64,000 bases of DNA from Bacteroidales bacterium (lineage in GTDB: Bacteria > Bacteroidota > Bacteroidia > Bacteroidales > F082): NCBI GenBank assembly GCA_016285355.1, contig JAEEQP010000017.1:4951-68950 (forward strand), in the 5' to 3' direction. The notes beneath the pieces were generated by a model that made no database searches, was not told where the DNA came from, and saw only the letters and a program-made list of their open reading frames with translations. Both the position numbers and the translations under genes were made by a program. Below, piece by piece: positions 42,753 through 52,771 of this stretch (the stretch's first letter is position 1; each line of letters begins with the position of its first letter).

Positions 42753-44906
42753 TTACAGATTATCCTTAAAATACTGCACAATCTTAGCAACCAAATGCGC
42801 TCTATCCATGCCGTAAACATTATGGTCGTGGCCAGGATAGACGAAGTAGTCGAGTTGTTTGCCGTTGTGGATGCAGTTCTCGACGAAGACGAGGCTGTGC
42901 TGCCACATCACGACGGGGTCGGTAGTGCAGTGGATCATCAGGAGCTTGCCTTCGAGCCTGTCGGTCTTGTTTTCGAGGCTGGTCAACTCGTAGCCTTCGG
43001 GGTTCTCTTGGGGCGTGTCCATGTAACGCTCGCCGTACATGATTTCGTAATACTTCCAATCTAATACGGGACCACCTGCCACGCTGACCTTGAACACCTC
43101 GGGATGATTGATTTTCAGCGAAGTGGACATGAATCCGCCGTAACTCCAGCCATCGCTGCCGATACGGTTGGCGTCAACGTAGGGCAAGGTCTTCAGCCAT
43201 TCGATGCCCTTCATTTGGTCGCGCATTTCTAACTGTCCGCATTGGCGGTGGATGCACTGCTCAAAGGCCTCGCCACGGTCGGCGGAGCCACGGTTGTCAA
43301 GGGTGAAGACGAGGAAACCTTCTTGGGCCAAGTAATTCAGATAAATACCTGCGCCCGCCGTCCAAGTGTCGGTAATCAGTTGGGCATGAGGGCCGCCATA
43401 CACATAAACAATGACAGGATATTTCTTCGAGGCATCGAAATTGTAAGGCTTGATAAGGCGCGTGTAAAGCGTTTGGCCGTCTTCGGCTTTCAGGGTGCCA
43501 AGTTCAGTTGCGCCGATATTGTAATCCTTCAGCGGGTTTTCAGCCTCGTGCAAACGTCTGACAAACTTGCCGTTTTTGTCTTGCAAATCAACATTGTATG
43601 GTACATCGGTGCTGTTGTAGAAGTCGATGAAATACTTGCCGTCGGCGGAAGGAATCCCATCATGCGTGCCGTGTTCCTTGGTGAGTTGGGTCACCTTGCC
43701 GCTCTTCAGTTCCATCATGTAGCAGTGGCGTTCGAGCGGACTGACCTCGGTGCTGCGGTAGTAGAAGTATTTGCCGCTTGGCGAGAAACCGTCGAAGTCG
43801 GTGATGACGAACTTGCCCTTGGTCAGTTGGCGCGAAGTGCCGTTGCTGATGGTATATAAATAAAGGTGATAGTAGCCGTCACGCTGAGCCTTCCAGATGA
43901 ACTGGTCGGGGTTGTTGGGGAGGAAGTAGGCGGGACCTTGCGGCTCCACATATTGCTTGTCTTGGTCTTCAAAAATAGTCTGGATGAAGTCTCCAGTGAT
44001 GGCACTGTACTCGTTGAATTTCAGATGGTTTTGCCCACGGTTGAGTACACCGATATAGATACGTTCATTGTCAGGGTTCCAAGTAATGGCAGTGAGGTAT
44101 TGCTCAGCGGGTTCGCCAGTTTTTACAACGATTTCTTTGCCTGTGGCGATATTGTAAATGTGCAGTGTCACCTGATGGCTCGTCATGCCCGCCATGGGGT
44201 ATTTGATAGGATTGACTGTGGCGATACGTGTTTGGATGTCGACCAAAGGATAGTCGGTCACCATGCGCTCGTCCATGCTGTAGTAGGCTAAGAGCTTGCC
44301 GTCGGGCGACCAGAAAATGCCGCCATCGATGGCGAATTCATTGCGGTGCACGCTCTGACCTGCCACCACGCCTTCGGGGTTGTCTGTGATTTGGATTTGC
44401 TTGTCGCCTTTGGCCACATAGAGGTTGTTGTCGATGGTGTAGGCCACATTCAAGGTAGGCTTGCAGACATTCTGGTTCTCAGCCCCTTGCGGAAGCGAAG
44501 TGATGGCGTTAATGGTCTTCTTCTTGATATCCATCTTGTTGAGCGTGATGCCATTATCGCCTAAGCCAAAGAAATAGGCTTGGAAGTCATTGAGCCAGGT
44601 CAGTTGAGGAATGCGCTTCAACTCGTTGACGCCTTTGCCCAAAGTGTAGGCATTCAGCTCGTCAAGGGTGAGGAAAGAGGTTTCCTTTTTTGATTCAGGT
44701 GTCATCGTGACGATTTCGTTGTCCTTCACTTTCATGAGGATGTCGGTGTTGCCCACCCATTTCAGTTGGTTGGGGCGTTGGGCATAGATGGCGCGGTTGT
44801 TATACGAAGCGTCTTCGGGGGTGAACAACTGCTTTTGTTGTGATTGTGCCGGCACTGCGAAAGCGAGCATCACAGCTACCGATAAGAGGGTCAGAATTTT
44901 CTTCAT
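42753..44906 (-). CDS. Dipeptidyl peptidase IV-type S9 serine protease
   Basis: A 717-residue exported prolyl peptidase with signal peptide (MKKILTLLSVAVMLAFAVPAQSQ). The N-terminal ~450 residues form the DPP IV beta-propeller (for example GGIFWSPDGKLLAYYSMDE, with the conserved double-Glu area replaced by other acidic residues nearby), and the C-terminal alpha/beta hydrolase has YVYGGPHAQLI, the nucleophile GWSYGGFMS, and the late catalytic Asp/His pair in HCTTDPVVMWQHS and YPGHDHNVYG. It removes X-Pro dipeptides from peptides in the periplasm. Common in saccharolytic/proteolytic Bacteroidales. Monocistronic with its own -7 element and terminator. Confidence 0.9.
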   Translation of the reverse strand: MKKILTLLSVAVMLAFAVPAQSQQKQLFTPEDASYNNRAIYAQRPNQLKWVGNTDILMKVKDNEIVTMTPESKKETSFLTLDELNAYTLGKGVNELKRIPQLTWLNDFQAYFFGLGDNGITLNKMDIKKKTINAITSLPQGAENQNVCKPTLNVAYTIDNNLYVAKGDKQIQITDNPEGVVAGQSVHRNEFAIDGGIFWSPDGKLLAYYSMDERMVTDYPLVDIQTRIATVNPIKYPMAGMTSHQVTLHIYNIATGKEIVVKTGEPAEQYLTAITWNPDNERIYIGVLNRGQNHLKFNEYSAITGDFIQTIFEDQDKQYVEPQGPAYFLPNNPDQFIWKAQRDGYYHLYLYTISNGTSRQLTKGKFVITDFDGFSPSGKYFYYRSTEVSPLERHCYMMELKSGKVTQLTKEHGTHDGIPSADGKYFIDFYNSTDVPYNVDLQDKNGKFVRRLHEAENPLKDYNIGATELGTLKAEDGQTLYTRLIKPYNFDASKKYPVIVYVYGGPHAQLITDTWTAGAGIYLNYLAQEGFLVFTLDNRGSADRGEAFEQCIHRQCGQLEMRDQMKGIEWLKTLPYVDANRIGSDGWSYGGFMSTSLKINHPEVFKVSVAGGPVLDWKYYEIMYGERYMDTPQENPEGYELTSLENKTDRLEGKLLMIHCTTDPVVMWQHSLVFVENCIHNGKQLDYFVYPGHDHNVYGMDRAHLVAKIVQYFKDNL

Positions 44907-44931
44907 TTTCGTTCGAATTTGATATTTGGCG

Positions 44932-44939
44932 CAAAATTA
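44932..44939 (-). promoter_or_regulatory. -7 element for the DPP IV gene
   Basis: The minus strand reads TAATTTTG, 25 nt before the start codon; divergent with the toxin-antitoxin promoter. Confidence 0.5.
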
Positions 44940-44952
44940 GAAAAAATATGAC

Positions 44953-44960
44953 TATCTTTG
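44953..44960 (+). promoter_or_regulatory. -7 element for the toxin-antitoxin pair
   Basis: TATCTTTG matches TAnnTTTG. A transcript starting near 44967 argues for the ATG at 44986 as the antitoxin start, because the in-frame GTG at 44965 would lie at or before the transcript start. Confidence 0.5.
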
Positions 44961-44985
44961 CAGAGTGAACAAAAAAGATAAAGTT

Positions 44986-45252
44986 ATGACCGCAGCACAA
45001 TATGATGCAATGAATGTCCAGTTGTGGCAGAACATTGGTGCTATCGCTGATGACCAATCTCTTATGAAAAGGTTGGCGAAATATGTTGCCAAATTGGTGA
45101 AAGAGAAGAACGACTCAACATTGATGACTAAGGAAGAATATTTTGCAATGCTTGATAAGCGGGAAGAAGCCTATGCAAGAGGCGAGTATTCTGAAATGTT
45201 GCCGGGAGAAAACCTGACAGAACATTTGAGGAGGTTAGGTTATGACATATAA
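44986..45252 (+). CDS. Putative antitoxin of a YoeB/Txe-type module
   Basis: An 88-residue, mostly helical protein with MKRLAKYVAKLVKEK, LMTKEEYFAMLDKREEAYARGEYSEMLPGE and LTEHLRRLGYDI. It does not show a clear Phd/YefM DNA-binding motif, but short proteins of this pattern are often seen before YoeB/RelE toxins in Bacteroidales. Its stop overlaps the toxin start by 11 nt, the usual translational coupling. ATG 44986 chosen over GTG 44965 (see promoter). Predicted to bind and neutralise the toxin. Confidence 0.7.
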   Translation: MTAAQYDAMNVQLWQNIGAIADDQSLMKRLAKYVAKLVKEKNDSTLMTKEEYFAMLDKREEAYARGEYSEMLPGENLTEHLRRLGYDI

Positions 45253-45517
45253 AGTCAGAAACCAAACTCAAGCCGACGAAGACTTGGCTCGACTTGCCAA
45301 AAGTGAACCGAAAGCTTTCAAGAAAGCGCAACGCTTTATAGAAGAATTGCGTGAGCATCCCAAAACGGGTCTCGGACACCCCGAGCCGTTGAAAGGCAAG
45401 CCCGAAGGTCGTTGGAGTCGTGAAATCACAAAAAAACACCGCATGGTTTATCGCATCTTTGAAACCGAAGTGGTGGTACTTGTGATTTCTGCTTACGGCC
45501 ATTACGATGACAAATAA
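45242..45517 (+). CDS. YoeB/Txe-family mRNA-interferase toxin
   Basis: A 91-residue RelE-superfamily ribosome-dependent endoribonuclease. The YoeB hallmarks are present: ELREHPKTGLGHPEPLKG, GRWSREITKKHRMVYRI (catalytic Glu and Arg region) and the C-terminal SAYGHYDD with the His-Tyr pair. It overlaps the antitoxin and is followed after 6 nt by a transporter gene, which may be partly co-transcribed. Confidence 0.88.
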   Translation: MTYKVRNQTQADEDLARLAKSEPKAFKKAQRFIEELREHPKTGLGHPEPLKGKPEGRWSREITKKHRMVYRIFETEVVVLVISAYGHYDDK

Positions 45518-45523
45518 TCCCTC

Positions 45524-47137
<1,614 letters not shown>

Positions 47138-47169
47138 GTCAAGTCCTAGTCAGTCATGTCATCCATGAG

Positions 47170-47373
47170 CGTTTGCAGCAGCCATGTCATTCCAACGTAG
47201 GCCCAGCAGCCATGTCATTCCAGCAGAGGTATGTGCGTTGGCGGGAATCTATGGCTGCGTCATATAGTGCATAAGCTTTATCGGTCGGGAATCTATGGCT
47301 GCGTCATTTTTTATAGGCAGGGTTGCGCTGTGCTTCACCGCTGCCTTGACGTCGGGTCGCCCTTTCAGGGCTC
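47170..47373. repeat. Palindromic intergenic element, copy 1 (before fic)
   Basis: The segment AGCAGCCATGTCATTCC occurs at ~47176 and ~47205 and pairs imperfectly with GGGAATCTATGGCTGC at ~47243 and ~47287. A downstream block of ~60 nt (GCAGGGTTGCGCTGTGCTTC ... TTTCAGGGCTC, to 47373) recurs almost exactly after the fic gene. No gene is seen in 47138-47481. Confidence 0.75.
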
Positions 47374-47419
47374 AAGGAACTTTTTGAGCAAGGCCAATAG
47401 TATGGAGCCGAAAAGTTAT

Positions 47420-47427
47420 TATATTTG
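47420..47427 (+). promoter_or_regulatory. -7 element for the fic gene
   Basis: TATATTTG fits TAnnTTTG, 55 nt before the ATG at 47482. A GGAG shortly before the ATG may help ribosome binding. Confidence 0.45.
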
Positions 47428-47481
47428 CAGATTCTAAATGCAACTCAATGCAATGAGTTATGAACAAAAAATGATGGAGTA

Positions 47482-48522
47482 ATGAAAAAAGAGCAAGTTA
47501 ATAGGTTCCTTGAAGTGCTCAACGAATACCACTCATTGGGCATAGCGGAGCAGATAGACTACCAAAAGTTCTATCTTTACTCGCTCATTACCCATTCCAC
47601 GGCTATCGAAGGCTCGACGGTGACAGAGATTGAGAACCAGTTGCTGTTCGATGAGGGCATTACGGCCAAAGGACGTTCGCTTCAGGAGCAGATGATGAAC
47701 CTCGACCTGAAAGCGGCCTACGAGCACTCCATGCAATTGGCTCATAAGCACGTCGACTTCTCGGTAGATATGCTCAAAGCCTTGTCGGCATTGGTGATGA
47801 AGAATACAGGTTCGCAATATAACACGCCACACGGTTCGTTTGACGCTTCGAAAGGCGACCTCCGTTTGTTAGGTGTAACGGCTGGAACAGGTGGCCAGTC
47901 TTATATGAATTTCCAGAAAGTGCCAGTGAAGTTGGCTGAGTTCTGTCAGTTGACGAACGAGCGTCGTCATCAGTTGATGGATACCGATAGCATGATTGAT
48001 GAGTATCTGTTGAGTTTCGATGTCCACTGCCAGTTGGTGACCATCCATCCATGGGCAGATGGCAACGGACGCATGTCGCGCCTTGTGATGAACCATCTGC
48101 AATACGAGTTCGGATTGGTGCCAGTGAAGATTGTCAAGGAAGACAAGGCGGAATACATTCAGGCACTGGTTGAAGCTCGGAAACAGGAGTCGCTTGAACC
48201 GTTCCGTGAATTCATGATGGATGAGCACATTCGGAACCTCTGCAAAGAGATTGGGGAATATAAGCAATCGCTACACAATGACCCGATAAGCATTGCTCCT
48301 GACCCGATAAATACATTCTCTGACCCGATAAAACAACAATTGTATCGGGCTGTTCTACAGGATGGCTCGTTGAATTACGCTGGATATGCCGCATTGATAG
48401 GTGTTTCTGAAGCCACTATCAAACGTCGGCTCAATGAACTGAAAAAAGAAGGAGTCCTTGTCCGTATAGGCAGCAACAAGACTGGACACTGGGAAATAAA
48501 CAGCCATGTCATCTCCGCGTGA
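47482..48522 (+). CDS. Fic-family AMP-transferase-like protein with C-terminal winged helix
   Basis: A 346-residue Fic protein. The active motif HPWADGNGRMSRL (~residues 192-204; HPFxDGNGR with Trp for Phe) is intact. The N-terminal THSTAIEGST contains an S/TxxxE(G)-type inhibitory helix, so this is probably a class II, self-inhibited AMPylator. The C-terminal ~70 residues form a winged helix (YAGYAALIGVSEATIKRRLNELKKEGVLVRIG), suggesting DNA binding or target recruitment. Flanked on both sides by the same ~130-nt repeat, which hints at acquisition or duplication as a cassette. Confidence 0.9.
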   Translation: MKKEQVNRFLEVLNEYHSLGIAEQIDYQKFYLYSLITHSTAIEGSTVTEIENQLLFDEGITAKGRSLQEQMMNLDLKAAYEHSMQLAHKHVDFSVDMLKALSALVMKNTGSQYNTPHGSFDASKGDLRLLGVTAGTGGQSYMNFQKVPVKLAEFCQLTNERRHQLMDTDSMIDEYLLSFDVHCQLVTIHPWADGNGRMSRLVMNHLQYEFGLVPVKIVKEDKAEYIQALVEARKQESLEPFREFMMDEHIRNLCKEIGEYKQSLHNDPISIAPDPINTFSDPIKQQLYRAVLQDGSLNYAGYAALIGVSEATIKRRLNELKKEGVLVRIGSNKTGHWEINSHVISA

Positions 48523-48526
48523 GTCC

Positions 48527-48659
48527 AGCAGCCATGTCATTCCAGCTGAGGTATGTGTGTTGGCGGGAATCTATGGCTGCGTCATTTTTTTATTTTTTAT
48601 AGGCAGGGTTGCGCTGTGCTTCACCGCTGCCTTGACGTCGGGTCGCCCTTTCAGGGCTC
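48527..48659. repeat. Palindromic intergenic element, copy 2 (after fic)
   Basis: Near-identical to the element before fic: CAGCAGCCATGTCATTCC, GGCGGGAATCTATGGCTGCG and the ~60-nt block ending TTTCAGGGCTC at 48659. It differs from copy 1 mainly by lacking ~50 nt (one extra right half). Confidence 0.78.
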
Positions 48660-48790
48660 GGCCTCGGCAGTCATGTTATCCTTGATTGTGTGCAGCAGCC
48701 ATGTCATCCCTGCGTAGGGCAGATGGGATGGCATGGGATCTCTGGCTGCGTCATCTAGCGCATAAACTTTGCTGAACGGAGGGATTTTTC
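48660..48790. repeat. Palindromic intergenic element, copy 3 (degenerate)
   Basis: GCAGCAGCCATGTCATCCC (~48691) and GGGATCTCTGGCTGCGTCAT (~48736) repeat the two halves; TAGCGCATAAACTTT after it matches TAGTGCATAAGCTTT in copy 1. With copy 2 it fills the gap before the ATPase gene, which otherwise holds only a promoter. Confidence 0.6.
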
Positions 48791-48846
48791 TTCCAATAAA
48801 AGCAAAAAAAGTAACCATAAAATGAAAATAATTCAAATTTAATACT

Positions 48847-48854
48847 TATTTTTG
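48847..48854 (+). promoter_or_regulatory. -7 element for the RloA-like ATPase gene
   Basis: TATTTTTG fits TAnnTTTG. It contains the TTG at 48852 with which the frame opens, so the true start must be downstream (ATG 48882). Confidence 0.55.
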
Positions 48855-48881
48855 CAGGAAAATTACAAATACAGCATCAAA

Positions 48882-50132
48882 ATGGTACTTGAGATTCGTT
48901 TGGAAAACTTTTTTTCGATTAATGAAGAAGTGGTGCTGGATATGCGAGCCGCCCGCATCCAGACCAAAAAAGCCGTAGAGTTAGAGGGCAACACTTTTGC
49001 CTGCAACGATGAGCGAATGCTGAAAAGTGTGGCCATCTATGGAGCCAATGCCTCAGGAAAAAGCAATGTCATCAAAGCCATCCGAGCCTGTGTGCAAATG
49101 ATTTTTGAGTCGCACAACTACAACGAGAACACTGTTTTCGGTTTTACGCCTTTCAAGTTTGGTGGCATTGGTAGGCCGAGCCGTTTCCTTATCCGCTTCT
49201 TGATAGATGGCATCGAATATGAGTATTCGTTTTCGATGACGCAATTGGAAATCATTACCGAGGAGCTGTATTACTATCCGCACGGTCGTCGTTCGTTGGT
49301 CTTTGTCCGTGATGAGAGGAGAGGCCCCGACAAGAAAAACATCTACGAATTCCGTTCCGCCATTTCAAGGCCGATGGATGTGGCCACAAGCACTTCCAAA
49401 AAGACTTTGTTTGTCTCTCGCGCCAGCCAGATGGACCGAAAAGTCGCTAAAGATGTCTTCCAGTATTTCAATGAGCGGTTCATTTTGAATTATTTCGGCT
49501 ACAATTCGTATTCCATAGAGACCTTGCTCAACCAGAACAAGGATTCCTTGTTGAGAGTGTTGCATGTAGCAGATAGCGATATTATTGATATTCAGTCCCA
49601 GCGCGAATTGAAACCCTTGACCATGGCCACCTACGATTTACAGAACAACCAGATTGTGTCGAGGGATGAAATTCAGAAGATGCAGTTGAAAATCACCACA
49701 TTCCATAGAAACAATCCTGAAATTCCGTTCGACTTTCATCAGGAAGAATCGCAGGGAACGCAGGCCTTGTTTTACATGATGCTGACCATCATGAACATTA
49801 TCAAGGAGAACAAGGTGCTGCTGATTGATGAGATTGACACCAGTTTGCACAACAAATTGGTGGAGTACATCATCGGCCTGTTCCATCAGAGCGAGGCCGC
49901 GCAGTTGATATACACGACTCACAACACCTATCTCCTTGACACTAACGAGCTGCGCAAGGACCAGGTCTATTTCGTGAACAAACGCAAGGATGGCTCCTCG
50001 GAGTTGTATTCTTTATTCGATTTCAAGGACTTCCGCGAGAACATGGATTTGGAAAAGGCTTACATGCAGGGGCGTTTCGATGCTATTCCTTATATTGACG
50101 AATCGGCGGAAAACCTCAAACAGTTGGGCTGA
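48882..50132 (+). CDS. RloA-like AAA ATPase (abortive-infection/defence type)
   Basis: 416 residues from the ATG at 48882 (MVLEIRLENFFSINEEV). SMC/ABC-like ATPase with Walker A GANASGKSNVIKAI (~residues 59-72), late signature region QEESQGTQALFYMML, Walker B KVLLIDEIDTSLHNKL and the switch-His segment YTTHNTYLLD. This architecture is that of RloA, usually paired with RloB in phage-defence operons. The stop codon overlaps the start of an RloB-like frame exactly as in intact RloAB operons, but that partner is truncated here. The ATPase itself looks complete. Confidence 0.82.
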   Translation: MVLEIRLENFFSINEEVVLDMRAARIQTKKAVELEGNTFACNDERMLKSVAIYGANASGKSNVIKAIRACVQMIFESHNYNENTVFGFTPFKFGGIGRPSRFLIRFLIDGIEYEYSFSMTQLEIITEELYYYPHGRRSLVFVRDERRGPDKKNIYEFRSAISRPMDVATSTSKKTLFVSRASQMDRKVAKDVFQYFNERFILNYFGYNSYSIETLLNQNKDSLLRVLHVADSDIIDIQSQRELKPLTMATYDLQNNQIVSRDEIQKMQLKITTFHRNNPEIPFDFHQEESQGTQALFYMMLTIMNIIKENKVLLIDEIDTSLHNKLVEYIIGLFHQSEAAQLIYTTHNTYLLDTNELRKDQVYFVNKRKDGSSELYSLFDFKDFRENMDLEKAYMQGRFDAIPYIDESAENLKQLG

Positions 50133-50245
50133 TGGGCAGGACGGTGCGCAATTCTAAAGGGAAGACGATGAGGCCCAATTTCTTCGTCTTCTGCGAAGGG
50201 AAAATCCCCACTTTTCCGGAGCGTTTTTTCATTATCTTTGCCTGA
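50132..50245 (+). pseudogene. Truncated RloB-like gene (N-terminal 37 codons)
   Basis: The frame starts at ATG 50132, overlapping the ATPase stop, and encodes RNSKGK, PNFFVFCEGK and then loses similarity before TGA 50243-50245. RloB proteins start with such basic residues followed by a hydrophobic strand and (F/C)-E-G-x-T-E; here the motif is cut after CEGK. The rest of the ~200-residue nuclease-like (TOPRIM-type) protein is absent and the frame runs directly into the next gene's promoter, indicating a deletion. Confidence 0.6.
50233..50240 (+). promoter_or_regulatory. -7 element for the phosphodiester glycosidase gene
   Basis: TATCTTTG, 29 nt before the ATG at 50270, overlapping the end of the truncated RloB frame. 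Confidence 0.5.
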
Positions 50246-50269
50246 TGTTTAAATCACGAAAACCATCCA

Positions 50270-51133
50270 ATGAAAAAACAAATCCTCCTAACATTCCTCC
50301 TCGCCCTCGCCCTGAATGTCTTCTCCCAGAGCGATTCGGCGGCTTTTGTCCACGGTCCATGGCTGTCCGAAAAGGTCGACGGTCTGGTGTTGCGTCGCTG
50401 TCAGTTCAAGCACGAGAGCCTGTTTGCCTCCAACCAGCAGATCCTGGTCTGGGAGTTGGCGCCTACCGCCGATTTCACTTTGCGGCTTGCCTATCGGCCT
50501 GAACGGACCAAGACCTCCGATATGGCGCAGAAGCAACATGCCGTGGCTGCCGTTAATGGCTCGTTTTTCGACATGGACCGCCATCACCCTGTGTTGTTTT
50601 TGCGCGTCGACGGTGTGGATCTGGGTAGCACCTCGCCTGACGAAGCCCGATTGGCACGAGAGGACTACCAGTATGGCACGCTCGCCGTGGATAATGACCA
50701 TGTCTTCATCCTGAAAACCGACACGGTACCGCAATGGGAGGAAGGCTTGCCTTATCCCAACCTGATGACCGCCCGGCCTTTGCTGCTCTTCGACGGCGAG
50801 GCTGTGCCCTTGCGCGAAGACCTAGGCTTCGTCAGCGACAGGCACAACCGCACCGCCGTGGGCATCCGCGCCGATGGCACGGTGCTCCTCGTCGTGGTCG
50901 ACGGACGCGCTCCCGAGGCTGTGGGCATGTCGCTGCAAGAGCTTCAACAGGTGATGCGGTGGTTAGGCTGCCACACGGTGCTCAACCTGGATGGGGGAGG
51001 GTCGGCTACATTCTATGCGGATTGGGGCGGCAACCACGGCGTACTCAACTGTCCCTCCGACAATGGCCGCTTCGACCACGAAGGCGAGCGAGCGGTATCG
51101 AATGCTGTTTTGGTGGTAAAGAAACCTAAATGA
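50270..51133 (+). CDS. Secreted phosphodiester glycosidase (NAGPA domain)
   Basis: 287 residues with a signal peptide (MKKQILLTFLLALALNVFSQ). The NAGPA/DUF2233 domain is recognised by HAVAAVNGSFFDM, NRTAVGIRADGTVLLVVVDGR and the C-terminal LNLDGGGSATFY followed by the NCPSDNGRFDHEGERAVSNA end region. The family cleaves GlcNAc-1-phosphodiester-type or related bonds, for example in wall teichoic acid or phosphoglycans. The higher GC codon choice contrasts with the AT-rich gene after it. The last ~28 codons recur at 52797-52884 as a remnant. Confidence 0.85.
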   Translation: MKKQILLTFLLALALNVFSQSDSAAFVHGPWLSEKVDGLVLRRCQFKHESLFASNQQILVWELAPTADFTLRLAYRPERTKTSDMAQKQHAVAAVNGSFFDMDRHHPVLFLRVDGVDLGSTSPDEARLAREDYQYGTLAVDNDHVFILKTDTVPQWEEGLPYPNLMTARPLLLFDGEAVPLREDLGFVSDRHNRTAVGIRADGTVLLVVVDGRAPEAVGMSLQELQQVMRWLGCHTVLNLDGGGSATFYADWGGNHGVLNCPSDNGRFDHEGERAVSNAVLVVKKPK

Positions 51134-51257
51134 GGTTACCGCATGTAACACTGCGTTTTTGAAATCGCCATCGACAGCAACCTCGGTCTTGTCTATCTTG
51201 GCCATTATCAAACGGAGAAGATGATGGTAAAATTATTAGTTTAGAATATGACTAAAG

Positions 51258-51351
51258 ATTTTCGTATTTTTGGATAAACAATACAAAAACATTTCGGTAT
51301 TTTTGGATAAACAATACAAAAACATTTCGGTATTTTTGGATAAAATAGCTA
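51258..51351 (+). repeat. 33-bp tandem repeat (about three units) before the DUF4143 ATPase
   Basis: Units at 51258-51290, 51291-51323 and 51324-~51351 share CATTTCGGTATTTTTGGATA and AACAATACAAAAA. Every unit contains TATTTTTG, which fits the -7 promoter consensus, so the array could act as tandem promoters or as an operator. Apart from this the 306-nt gap 51134-51439 holds only a further -7 motif. Confidence 0.8.
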
Positions 51352-51381
51352 AAAAGATTTGCGTAAATCAAACTAAAAGCC

Positions 51382-51389
51382 TAATTTTG
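51382..51389 (+). promoter_or_regulatory. -7 element for the DUF4143 ATPase gene
   Basis: TAATTTTG fits the consensus, 50 nt before the ATG at 51440. Confidence 0.45.
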
Positions 51390-51439
51390 CGCTCGAAACC
51401 GAAGATTTAACGAAGATAAACCAAATATACGGTTAAAAA

Positions 51440-52771
51440 ATGGAACGGATTTTCAAGCGTAAACTATATGATCGGCTTCTCGAATGGAAGCACGTACAGA
51501 ATGGTAAGACTGCCATCTTGATAGAAGGGGCACGGCGTGTCGGCAAATCAACGCTGGTAGAGCAGTTTGCCAAAAACGAATACGAATCGTACATACTCAT
51601 CGATTTCAACGAGGCATCCGAAGAGGTGAAGTCTCTGTTCGACAATCTGATGAACAAAGATTTCATATTTCTGCAACTCCAGTCTATATATAATGTGATT
51701 CTGTATAAGCGCAAGTCTGTCATCATCTTCGACGAGGTCCAGAAATGCCCTAATGCCCGACAAGCCATCAAATATTTAGTTAAGGACGGTCGTTACGATT
51801 ATATCGAGACCGGCTCGCTCATCAGCATCAAGAAAAACACAAAAAATATCACACTCCCCAGCGAAGAGGAGCGTGTCACACTCTATCCGATGGATTTTGA
51901 GGAGTTCCGCTGGGCATTGGGCGACGAAGCCACAGTTCCTTTGCTCCGTTCATTCTACGAGCAGTGGCTTCCATTAAACAAGGCTCACCGCGAAAAAATG
52001 CGCGATTTCAGGCTTTATATGCTGGTGGGAGGTATGCCACAAGCAGTCGAAGCCTATCTTGAGACGAACAATTTTAGTATGGTGGACCTTGCCAAACGTG
52101 GTATCATCAGCATTTATCAAGATGATTTTCAAAAACTTGATTCGACAGGGCGTTTGGAAACGCTCTTTATGAATATTCCGTCGCAATTGAGCCAGACGAG
52201 TAACCGCTACAAGCCGTATGCTGTGCTTGGAGATGTGGACGAAACCAAAATGATGGAATTCCTGAAAGACCTTGAAGACAGCAAGACAACTCTTTTCTCA
52301 TATCATTCCAACGATCCCAACGTGGGCATGTCGTTGACAAAAGACATCTCTAAATTCAAGATTTTCTGTGCCGATACGGGCTTGTTTGTCACTCTTGCTT
52401 TTTGGGACAAAGACTATACCGAAAATGTCATCTATCAGAAACTGCTGAACGACAAGCTTGGCACCAATCTCGGTTATGTTTATGAAAATGTGATAGCCCA
52501 GATGCTGGCGGCATCGGGAAACAAACTATTCTATTACACTTGGCCGAAGGATGCCACTCACAACTACGAGATAGACTTTCTGCTCTCGCGTGGTGCGAAA
52601 CTTTATCCGATAGAGGTAAAGTCTTCTGGCTACAACTCTCACAAGTCGCTTGATGCGTTTTGTGAGAAATTTTCTCATATCGTGGGTCGTCGTTATTTGA
52701 TTTATACAAAGGATTTGAGGAAAGATAAGGAAACGTTGCTGGTCCCTGTATATATGACACCTTTGTTGTAG
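51440..52771 (+). CDS. AAA_14 ATPase with C-terminal DUF4143 domain
   Basis: A 443-residue protein with Walker A EGARRVGKSTLVEQFA (~residues 29-44), Walker B SVIIFDEVQKCPNAR, GSLISI sensor region, and a DUF4143 C-terminal half (KFKIFCADTGLFVTLAF, NLGYVYENVIAQML, nuclease-like FYYTWPKD ... YEIDFLLSRGAKLYPIEVKSSGY). The final part has the E-I-D-F / E-V-K-S pattern of a PD-(D/E)xK-like core. These proteins are abundant in Bacteroidetes; biological role unclear, some behave as accessory/defence genes. A C-terminal scrap of a relative lies at 54043-54114. Confidence 0.85.
   Translation: MERIFKRKLYDRLLEWKHVQNGKTAILIEGARRVGKSTLVEQFAKNEYESYILIDFNEASEEVKSLFDNLMNKDFIFLQLQSIYNVILYKRKSVIIFDEVQKCPNARQAIKYLVKDGRYDYIETGSLISIKKNTKNITLPSEEERVTLYPMDFEEFRWALGDEATVPLLRSFYEQWLPLNKAHREKMRDFRLYMLVGGMPQAVEAYLETNNFSMVDLAKRGIISIYQDDFQKLDSTGRLETLFMNIPSQLSQTSNRYKPYAVLGDVDETKMMEFLKDLEDSKTTLFSYHSNDPNVGMSLTKDISKFKIFCADTGLFVTLAFWDKDYTENVIYQKLLNDKLGTNLGYVYENVIAQMLAASGNKLFYYTWPKDATHNYEIDFLLSRGAKLYPIEVKSSGYNSHKSLDAFCEKFSHIVGRRYLIYTKDLRKDKETLLVPVYMTPLL

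Noticed and set aside
43242..43859. 205-codon plus-strand frame inside the DPP IV gene
   Set aside because: Antisense shadow created by the codon bias of the peptidase gene.
45242..45252. Frameshift between antitoxin and toxin
   Set aside because: The 11-nt overlap is ordinary translational coupling in such pairs.
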